From positions 1 to 26,838 of the forward strand of contig JBDSEA010000253.1 of the NCBI GenBank assembly GCA_039920305.1: a stretch of 26,838 nt of DNA, given 5' to 3'. How positions within the stretch are numbered: the stretch's first letter is position 1; each line of letters begins with the position of its first letter. The notes beneath the pieces are model-generated. The model ran no database searches and had not been told where the DNA came from. It saw nothing but the letters and a program-made list of their open reading frames with translations. The position numbers and the translations under genes were made by a program. This document shows positions 17,251 to 22,853 of the stretch, piece by piece. This DNA comes from DASRAJ01 sp039920305. GTDB lineage: Bacteria; Bacteroidota; Bacteroidia; Chitinophagales; UBA10324.

Positions 17251-17949
17251 TCATTTAAGCCGGATTGTGCGCCGCTCAATTCTCTTTTCATAGTTACTTC
17301 CCTGAAAAATCCTGTGAACATAAATTCCCGGTAAATGGATTTCATCAGGATCCAGTTCACCCGGCTCAACCAGCTGCTCAACTTCAGCAATTGTGATGTC
17401 TCCAGCCTTCGCCATAGGAACTGAAAAATTCCTGGTCGTTTTTCTGAAGATCAGGTTTCCGGATGTATCACCCTTCCAGGCCTTTATCATAGCAAAAGAC
17501 GCATGAAGGGCGAGTTCCATTAAATACATTTTTCCATTAAACTCACGCACTTCCTTTCCCTGTGCTATTTCCGTTCCATACCCTGCAGGTGTAAAAAACG
17601 CCGGAATACCCATGGCGGTCATTTGAATTCTTGTTGCAAGTGTTCCCTGCGGAATCAAATCCACTTCCAGCTCACTACTCAGCATCTGCCTTTCGAATTC
17701 TGCATTCTCACCTACGTAGGAGGAGATCATTTTACGAATCTGCCTGCGCGATAGAAGAAGACCCAATCCAAAATCATCAACTCCGCAATTATTTGAGATG
17801 GCAACTATTCCGCTGATCCCTTTTTTGACGAGTGCGGAAATACAGTTTTCCGGAATACCGTTTAACCCGAATCCACCAAACATAATAGTGCTCCCCTCAG
17901 CAACATCACTTACCGCATTATCTGCATCCTGTACCTGTTTATTGATCAT
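17251..17949 (-). CDS. scoA: 3-oxoacid CoA-transferase, subunit A
   Basis: 232 residues from MINKQVQDADNAVSDV. Typical alpha-subunit motifs: GSTIMFGGFGLNGIPENCI (CoA-binding glycine loop), SNNCGVDDFGLGLLL, SSYVGENAEFERQ, ELEVDLIPQGTLATRI, GIPAFFTPAGYGTE and GDITIAEVEQLVEPGELDPDEIHLPGIYVHRI. The frame is open eight codons upstream (to 17973), but the internal Met is the family start, and a perfect -7 box at 17978-17985 would leave no room for the longer form. First gene of a probable scoA-scoB-hppD-secreted protein unit on the minus strand. Confidence 0.94.
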   Translation of the reverse strand: MINKQVQDADNAVSDVAEGSTIMFGGFGLNGIPENCISALVKKGISGIVAISNNCGVDDFGLGLLLSRRQIRKMISSYVGENAEFERQMLSSELEVDLIPQGTLATRIQMTAMGIPAFFTPAGYGTEIAQGKEVREFNGKMYLMELALHASFAMIKAWKGDTSGNLIFRKTTRNFSVPMAKAGDITIAEVEQLVEPGELDPDEIHLPGIYVHRIFQGSNYEKRIERRTIRLK

Positions 17950-17977
17950 TTGAAATTTGAAATTGTAATTCAAAGCA

Positions 17978-17985
17978 CAAAAATA
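17978..17985 (-). promoter_or_regulatory. -7 box of scoA
   Basis: TATTTTTG on the minus strand, a perfect TAnnTTTG match, about 28 bases before the ATG at 17949. No TTTG -33 at the usual distance. Confidence 0.5.
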
Positions 17986-18030
17986 AAGATGATTGTCTGT
18001 AATATTTTCCTGTTAAGCAGCAAAGTAAGA

Positions 18031-18432
18031 TTACTCAGACGAGTGTGGCAGTGAATCACCAAGCTGTTTTGGAAACCTTGCTGGTTTCCCGCCTGACACT
18101 CTGCTTTCAAGCGTAGTTAATTTGTTCACTACTTCATCATAAATATCCGCTATCTCAGCCGGATGAGCTGCATAATAATCATAGGAAGCTTTGAATTCCC
18201 TGAAGGTTGTTTTATTCTTTCTGAAAAGCGAATCGTATCGGAGCGCCATCAGTGAATTAATCTGCGACGCCGTAAGTGCGCGGTTATCTGCAGCAGCCTC
18301 GGCCAGATGGACATCAACAAAAATATCAACCATTTTGCTTTTCGAAATCATTCCTGACGGAGCATAGCTTGCTTTATCACTACAAGAAACTTGCAGCATC
18401 ATTAAAAAGGAGATGATGAAATATTTTTTCAT
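18031..18432 (-). CDS. DUF4296 family lipoprotein
   Basis: 133 residues. Lipoprotein signal MKKYFIISFLMMLQVSC with lipid-anchored Cys17. The mature part SKSKMVDIFVDVHLAEAAADNRAL..., followed by ALRYDSLFRKNKTTFREFKASYDYYAAHPAEIADIYDEVVNKL, matches the helical DUF4296 pattern (lower/upper 'M..I..D.HLaEa' then 'Y...f.k...t...F..S...Y...p'). The function of the family is not known. It is divergent from the YggS gene with a 49-bp gap. It lies 81 bp upstream of scoA, which has its own -7 box. Confidence 0.85.
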   Translation of the reverse strand: MKKYFIISFLMMLQVSCSDKASYAPSGMISKSKMVDIFVDVHLAEAAADNRALTASQINSLMALRYDSLFRKNKTTFREFKASYDYYAAHPAEIADIYDEVVNKLTTLESRVSGGKPARFPKQLGDSLPHSSE

Positions 18433-18481
18433 TCTTTTTGCGCGATACCGAACGAATTATTTTTCATTTCAATTTTTATTG

Positions 18482-19147
18482 ATGGGCACAAGATATTCCG
18501 AAATAAAAAATTACTGCCATCACAATCATGTTACCCTTGTTGCGATAAGCAAAACAAGAACTCCTGACCAAATTCTTGAATTAAATGAGCAGGGACAAAA
18601 AATATTCGGTGAAAATAAAGTCCAGGAACTGGTTGTGAAGCATGAAACCGTTAACAAAAGTATCGAGTGGCATTTGGTAGGGCACCTGCAAACGAATAAG
18701 GTGAAATTTGTTGTACCCTTCGTTTCACTTATTCAGTCTGTTGATAGCTGGAAATTACTTTTAGAAATTAACAAGCAGGCTAAGCAAAACAACAGGGTTG
18801 TTGATGTGCTGCTGCAAATTCACATCGGACGGGAATTAACAAAGTTTGGTTTGAGCTTTCAGGAAGCACGGGAAATTCTTCATCATCCTGAGTTAGCAAA
18901 GCTCAACCGTATCAGTATAAAAGGACTGATGGGCATGGCTTCGCTGACAGATAATGAAAATCAGATCAGGAGTGAATTTCGATCCCTGAAATTATTCTTC
19001 GAAGAAATGAAGTCAGGAGTTTCCGGGCTTCAAATGACCGGATCTGATCCGGCTACACTCTCAATGGGAATGAGTAACGACTTTAGGATCGCGATTGAGG
19101 AGGGTAGCACGATGGTTAGAATAGGCTCAGCAATTTTCGGGGGGTGA
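18482..19147 (+). CDS. YggS/PROSC-family PLP homeostasis protein
   Basis: 221 residues from MGTRYSEIKNYCHHNHVTLVAISKTR. The PLP-binding lysine is in LVAISKTRTPDQI; other family motifs are IFGENKVQELVVKH, IEWHLVGHLQTNKVKFV, LIQSVDSW, LLQIHIGRELTKFGL, IKGLMGMASLT and LSMGMSNDFRIAIEEGSTMVRIGSAIFG. It binds pyridoxal phosphate without a fixed catalytic reaction and buffers vitamin B6 and amino/keto-acid pools; cytoplasmic. The frame is open upstream to 18413, but that would overlap the divergent lipoprotein start; this ATG gives the standard family length. A possible promoter is TTTG-N17-TATTTTTC within 18433-18475. Confidence 0.93.
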   Translation: MGTRYSEIKNYCHHNHVTLVAISKTRTPDQILELNEQGQKIFGENKVQELVVKHETVNKSIEWHLVGHLQTNKVKFVVPFVSLIQSVDSWKLLLEINKQAKQNNRVVDVLLQIHIGRELTKFGLSFQEAREILHHPELAKLNRISIKGLMGMASLTDNENQIRSEFRSLKLFFEEMKSGVSGLQMTGSDPATLSMGMSNDFRIAIEEGSTMVRIGSAIFGG

Positions 19148-19213
19148 TAAACATTTTTTGATTGTGGTAGTATTAAAATTCGCGCTGGTCGCGGCTATAT
19201 TGTGCGTGATAGC

Positions 19214-20071
19214 TTAATCAAAAACTTTAACGGCCTCATTCATCGCCTTATTAAAAAAAGTTTTGCTGATACCGGTTGAGAAATTCTTCTCTTCAAAAAA
19301 TGCAACCAGGTTTTCAGTAGGCATATTACCCTTAAGCTCATCAGCGCTCATTGGACAACCGCCGTATCCTTTAATTGCGCCATCAAATCTTCTGCATCCG
19401 TTTTTAAATGCGGCTTCTGTTTTTTCCCGCCATGATTCAGGTGTAGTATGAAGATGAGTACCAAATTCTGTTGCAGGAAATGAGGGTATCAGATCCCGGA
19501 AGAGTCCGGAAATACTTTTGGGATCGGCAACGCCAATGGTATCTGCAAGAGAAATGATCCTGACTTCCAATCCAATCATTTTCTCCACCCATTGAATCAC
19601 AATTTCAGGACTCCATTCATCACCATACGGATTTCCAAAACCCATCGAGATATAAATCACAAGTTGTTTTTTAAACTTAATACAGAGATTTTGAATCTCC
19701 TCAACCCGCACAAATGATTGTTCCATAGAAGCATTTGTATTTCGCTGCTGAAAAGTTTCAGAAACCGAAAATGGAAATCCGAGAAATGAAATCTGGTCAA
19801 ACATTGCTGCCTCCCTTGCACCGCGGACATTCGCGATGATGGCGAGCAGCTTGGATTTTTCAGGTGACCAATTTAGCTTTGATAAAACAAGTGCGGTATC
19901 CGCCATTTGAGGAATTACATGTGGTGATACAAAGCTTCCGGCATCAATTGTATCAAAGCCAACCTCGAGCAGTGAGTTGATGTATGCTATTTTCCGTTCA
20001 GTAGGAATGAAACTTTTAATTCCCTGCATAGCATCCCGCGGACATTCGATAATTTTCACTTTGTGTTCCAT
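19214..20071 (-). CDS. Hydroxymethylglutaryl-CoA lyase
   Basis: 285 residues from MEHKVKIIECPRDAMQG. DRE-TIM (HMGL-like) barrel that splits HMG-CoA into acetoacetate and acetyl-CoA, the last step of leucine breakdown. Visible: R12-D13 (CPRDAMQ), VGFDTIDAGSFVSP, the metal-binding HLHTT pair H206/H208, SLADTIGVADP, and the catalytic-loop cysteine C239 in GYGGCPMSADELKGN. Differences from textbook HMGCL (CPRDAMQ for GPRDGLQ, HLHTT for HxHDT) are, as I recall, shared by Bacteroidota relatives. The frame is open 7 codons upstream to 20092, but the -7 box at 20100-20107 fits the internal Met. Converges with YggS (66-bp gap). Confidence 0.87.
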   Translation of the reverse strand: MEHKVKIIECPRDAMQGIKSFIPTERKIAYINSLLEVGFDTIDAGSFVSPHVIPQMADTALVLSKLNWSPEKSKLLAIIANVRGAREAAMFDQISFLGFPFSVSETFQQRNTNASMEQSFVRVEEIQNLCIKFKKQLVIYISMGFGNPYGDEWSPEIVIQWVEKMIGLEVRIISLADTIGVADPKSISGLFRDLIPSFPATEFGTHLHTTPESWREKTEAAFKNGCRRFDGAIKGYGGCPMSADELKGNMPTENLVAFFEEKNFSTGISKTFFNKAMNEAVKVFD

Positions 20072-20099
20072 ATTTGCTTTTTGATTTTTCACTGCAATG

Positions 20100-20107
20100 C
20101 AAATTTA
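20100..20107 (-). promoter_or_regulatory. -7 box of the HMG-CoA lyase gene
   Basis: TAAATTTG on the minus strand, a perfect TAnnTTTG match. It leaves about 25-29 nt to the ATG at 20071 but almost nothing to the upstream ATG at 20092, so it supports the shorter protein. Confidence 0.5.
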
Positions 20108-20115
20108 TCAGGTAA

Positions 20116-20658
20116 ATGCTCATGTTAGAATTACACATCAGACAAGCAACACCCGGCGACGCATCATCTCTTGCTGCTATCGGAAGAAAAACTTTCTTTG
20201 AAAAATGGATGAACACCACCTCCGCCGGGAATATGCAGCAATATCTTAATGAAGCATACAACGATATAAAAGTCAGGGATGAAATTGCAGACTCTTCGAT
20301 CATTTACCTGTTAGCAGAAGAGGGTAAGGACGCAATTGGATTTGCTAAAGTGATGCATACTCATCCGGATATTGAGGTACCGGAACCAGATGTAAGTTTC
20401 ACTCATGAAAATCCTTTGGAAATTTCGCGCATCTATGTGATGCCGGAATTAATAGGTAAGTCGGTTGGTGCAGCGCTAATGGAAAATATTTTTGCGATTG
20501 CTGAAAAAGAACATTGCGATCTTATCTGGCTTGGAGTGTGGGAGCATAATCCTGCTGTGAGATTCTATATTCGGCACGGCTTTGTTAAAGCAGGAACACA
20601 TAAATTTATACTGGGCGATCAGGTGGATACAGATTGGGTGATGGTGAAACAGCTTTGA
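20116..20658 (+). CDS. GNAT-family N-acetyltransferase
   Basis: 180 residues (an alternative ATG two codons in at 20122). A single GNAT fold: LHIRQATPGDASSLAAIGRKTFFEKW (strand 1 and helix 1), LLAEEGKDAIGFAKV, then EISRIYVMPELIGKSVGAALME with a relaxed acetyl-CoA pyrophosphate loop (I-G-K-S-V-G-A), DLIWLGVWEHNPAVRFYIRHGF, and FILGDQVDTDWVMVKQL. The last parts are typical of the GNAT group with 'LGVWE.N..A..FY...GF'. Probably acetylates a small amine or protein N-terminus; substrate unknown. It is divergent from the HMG-CoA lyase gene and converges with leuS (83-bp AT-rich gap without a clear terminator). Confidence 0.85.
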   Translation: MLMLELHIRQATPGDASSLAAIGRKTFFEKWMNTTSAGNMQQYLNEAYNDIKVRDEIADSSIIYLLAEEGKDAIGFAKVMHTHPDIEVPEPDVSFTHENPLEISRIYVMPELIGKSVGAALMENIFAIAEKEHCDLIWLGVWEHNPAVRFYIRHGFVKAGTHKFILGDQVDTDWVMVKQL

Positions 20659-20741
20659 TATCTCTTTCAGTGCTTAGTCCTTTAGTTGATCCGTGAAGCG
20701 TTCAATATCTAATTATATTGATTTAGATTGATGCAACCATT

Positions 20742-22832
20742 TTAAACCACCACATTAATCATCCGGCCTTTTACCACGATCACTTTCTTCGGTGTTTTGC
20801 CTTCAAAATATTTTTGAAGTATTTCAGAGGTCATCACTTCTTTTACAATCTCTTCCTGGTCAGCCTCGAGGTTAAAATTCATTTTCACGCGGGTCTTTCC
20901 ATTGATGGCAACAGGATATTCAAATGAAGATTCAATAAGCAGGGCAGGATCATAATCCGGAAATGATGCCTGTGTGATGGAAATTTCATTACCCAGTTTT
21001 CGCCAGAGATATTCAGTGGCGAATGGTGCGAAGGGGGAAAGAATTATGAGGAGCGGCTCGAGAATATTTTTCTTATGACACGACCCCAGCTCATTCACGC
21101 AGATCATGAAGGCGCTCACACTTGTGTTGTAAGAGAGCGTTTCAATATCATCAGTCACTTTTTTTATGGTTCGGTGAAGAGTTTTTAACTCATCTTTTGT
21201 TGGCTCTTCATCATTCACTATCCAGTATCCTTCTTCGTCGAAAAAGAGTTTCATGAATTTTTTCATGAAACGATAAACTCCATCAATGCCCTTTGTATCC
21301 CACGGTTTACTTTGCTCAAGCGGGCCAAGAAACATTTCATAAAGGCGAAAGGCATCGGCACCATATTTTGCCACAACGTCATCGGGGTTGACTACGTTGT
21401 ATTTTGACTTGGACATTTTTTCAATTCCCCAACCACAGACATATTTATTGTCTTCTTTTGAATAAATAGCTTTCTTCTTTTCTCCCTTGTAGAAAGCTTT
21501 AATTTTCTCTGTATCCAAAATATCATTCTCAACAAAAGCAATAGGTGTGTGAAATGTTGTAAGTCTGATTGAATTTTGTTTCACTTCAAATTGATATTCT
21601 CGCTTTAGTTGTTCCAATTCAGCATCGAGCATTTTTGAAATGAAATCCTTATTTCTATCGAATTCTAAAAAGTATTTTAGAGAAACAAAGAAAACAGGAA
21701 GTTGATTAAGAATAAATGTTTCGTTAGCAGAATACTCCTCATCAGATCCAGAATCCCAATCAAAGTTAAAGTCAAGTTCAAAATCAACCCTGTAAACAAA
21801 ATTTGATCTCCCCTGTATCTTCCCCTGATTCACCAGCTTCTTTGCCGGCTCATCAAAAGGAATCAAGCCGAGATCAAAAAGAAATTTCGTCCAGAAGCGA
21901 AAGTAGAGAAGATGACCTGTGGCATGCTCATCGCCGCCAACATACAGGTCAATGTTTTGCCAGTATTCTATTGCTTCTTTTGATGCAAACTCTTTTTGAT
22001 TATGAGGATCTGCATATCGAAGGAAGTACCAGGATGATCCTGCCCAGCCCGGCATGGTGGTTTGTTCGAGGGGAAAAGCCCGCCCCTCTAAATCTCCCAG
22101 AGGGGGATCAGCCCCACCTAAATCCTCCCCGAGGGGGAGGATTTTCTCTCGCACAAGCTCCCCTGACGCTGAGATCTTTTCTGATTGTTTCTGTAAAGCA
22201 TTTTTTATTTTATTTATTACTTCATCAATTGCCTTTAATACTTCTTCATTTTGAAAACGAATAATCGTAAAGCCAAACTTTTTTAATTCTTCTTCTCTTG
22301 CTTTGTCTTCTTCAACTTGAATGAGATGAATTCCTCCGTCCACTTCCACAATCAATTTCTTTTTTAGACAGACGAAATCTGCTATAAAATTCCCGATTGC
22401 ATGCTGTCTTCTGAAATGTTCCCCTAATTGATGATTGCTTAAATGTTTCCACAAAAATGCTTCAGCTTCCGTCGAGTTCTTTCTATTTGCACGGGCATTT
22501 TGTTTCAGAGTTTCCCAGGCAGGTTTATTTGAAGTTTCATATCCAAATTTTTGCGAGTCGGGAGCGCTATGCGAGAGCGAAGTCTCCCCTTCGGGGAGAT
22601 TTAGAGGGGCTTTTGGTGGTGTGTATTTCCAATCCTCTGCGCGTGCCAGTGGTGGCTCACCATCTTCAGTAGGCAAATATTTATCTACATCAGGAAGCAG
22701 CAGTGGCAAATCACTTTCATCCACCGTGTGGGGAATTCCTTCGTCATCATAATAAATCGGAATCGGCTCGCCCCAGTAACGCTGTCTTCCAAAGATGGCA
22801 TCACGAAGTTTGAAATTAATTTTTCGCTTCAC
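20742..22832 (-). CDS. leuS: Leucyl-tRNA synthetase, C-terminal part, carrying an in-frame DUF559 nuclease insertion
   Basis: 696 residues, in the same frame as the upstream part and separated from it only by a TAG and six codons. From GTG at 22832: RKINFKLRDAIFGRQRYWGEPIP (class I core after the editing domain), then at residues about 75-251 a foreign DUF559 segment, then FPLEQTTMPGWAGSSWYFLRY, NIDLYVGGDEHATGHLLYFRFW, KMSKS at 472-476, the GPLEQSKPWDTKG region, the anticodon-binding helical domain and the C-terminal end GKTPKKVIVVKGRMINVVV. About 65 further unusual residues lie at 350-426. Charging of tRNA-Leu requires this part together with the HVGH-bearing N-terminal part. TAA stop. Either a second subunit translated from GTG (purine-rich AGAGGA just upstream), or the tail of a read-through product, or a recent pseudogene. 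Confidence 0.93.
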   Translation of the reverse strand: MKRKINFKLRDAIFGRQRYWGEPIPIYYDDEGIPHTVDESDLPLLLPDVDKYLPTEDGEPPLARAEDWKYTPPKAPLNLPEGETSLSHSAPDSQKFGYETSNKPAWETLKQNARANRKNSTEAEAFLWKHLSNHQLGEHFRRQHAIGNFIADFVCLKKKLIVEVDGGIHLIQVEEDKAREEELKKFGFTIIRFQNEEVLKAIDEVINKIKNALQKQSEKISASGELVREKILPLGEDLGGADPPLGDLEGRAFPLEQTTMPGWAGSSWYFLRYADPHNQKEFASKEAIEYWQNIDLYVGGDEHATGHLLYFRFWTKFLFDLGLIPFDEPAKKLVNQGKIQGRSNFVYRVDFELDFNFDWDSGSDEEYSANETFILNQLPVFFVSLKYFLEFDRNKDFISKMLDAELEQLKREYQFEVKQNSIRLTTFHTPIAFVENDILDTEKIKAFYKGEKKKAIYSKEDNKYVCGWGIEKMSKSKYNVVNPDDVVAKYGADAFRLYEMFLGPLEQSKPWDTKGIDGVYRFMKKFMKLFFDEEGYWIVNDEEPTKDELKTLHRTIKKVTDDIETLSYNTSVSAFMICVNELGSCHKKNILEPLLIILSPFAPFATEYLWRKLGNEISITQASFPDYDPALLIESSFEYPVAINGKTRVKMNFNLEADQEEIVKEVMTSEILQKYFEGKTPKKVIVVKGRMINVVV
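22082..22098. repeat. Terminal inverted repeat of the DUF559 element, leuS 3' side
   Basis: GCCCCTCTAAATCTCCC, a perfect inverted copy of 22594-22610. It is followed by AGAGGGGG, so CCCCTCT and AGAGGGG can also pair as a local hairpin. Confidence 0.9.
22111..22140. repeat. Second, diverged copy of the terminal repeat
   Basis: GCCCCACCTAAATCCTCCCC followed by GAGGGGGAGG is a tandem relative of the unit at 22082-22106. It holds its own hairpin CCTCCCC-GAG-GGGGAGG at 22124-22140. The leuS 3' side of the element thus has two repeat units in tandem and the 5' side one. Confidence 0.75.
22594..22610. repeat. Terminal inverted repeat of the DUF559 element, leuS 5' side
   Basis: GGGAGATTTAGAGGGGC on the + strand, the exact reverse complement of 22082-22098. 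It overlaps a hairpin TCTCCCC-TTC-GGGGAGA at 22583-22599. Confidence 0.9.
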
Positions 22833-22850
22833 TATTCCTCTTTTCTCACT

Positions 22851-22853
22851 CTA
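22851..22853 (-). other. In-frame amber codon interrupting leuS
   Basis: The minus strand reads ...ATT CAA AAA GCT TTA GAT TAG AGT GAG AAA AGA GGA ATA GTG AAG CGA..., i.e. IQKALD-stop-SEKRGIVKR. The frame on both sides is the same and both sides are conserved LeuRS. A Tyr codon (TAT/TAC) at this place would restore one continuous protein by a single base change. Downstream AGAGGA followed by ATA and GTG (22830-22832) could serve reinitiation. Confidence 0.9.

Larger units (their letters stand above)
22082..22610 (-). mobile_element. Palindrome-flanked DUF559 (Vsr-like nuclease) element inside leuS
   Basis: Bounded by perfect 17-bp inverted repeats. Between them the leuS frame continues without a stop and encodes a DUF559 domain: ARANRKNSTEAEAFLWKHL, LGEHFRRQHAIGNFIADFVC, KKKLIVEVDGGIH, EEELKKFGFTIIRFQNEEVL. 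The PD-(D/E)xK-type residues are present (D152, E163, D165 of the C-terminal part), so the nuclease core looks intact. Its ends translate as APLNLPEGE and LGDLEGRA, low-complexity Pro/Gly/Leu tails I recall flanking stand-alone DUF559 proteins in Bacteroidota. In ordinary LeuRS the site (after ARAEDWKYT, before PLE.TTMPGWAGSSWYF) is a short loop. The element boundaries are inferred from the repeats; the true net insert must be a multiple of three, near 528 bp. Confidence 0.85.

Noticed and set aside
20703..20728. AT-rich inverted repeats between the GNAT gene and leuS as a terminator
   Set aside because: The stem is weak (A/T only) and has no U-run in either direction.
22082..22610. Intein or self-splicing intron as explanation of the leuS insert
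   Set aside because: No Cys/Ser start with HN-C/S/T end and no Hint-type blocks for an intein; no group I/II core is recognised, and the coding frame continues through the insert.
22435..22752. Plus-strand ORFs of about 105 and 153 codons across the DUF559 insert
   Set aside because: They are antisense to the leuS/DUF559 frame, show no family signature, and are open because of the GC-rich palindromic repeats.
22851..22853. Genome-wide reassignment of TAG as a sense codon
   Set aside because: The TlpA-like gene (5345) and the lipoprotein gene (8568) end at TAG at normal family or gene boundaries, the latter directly before alaS.
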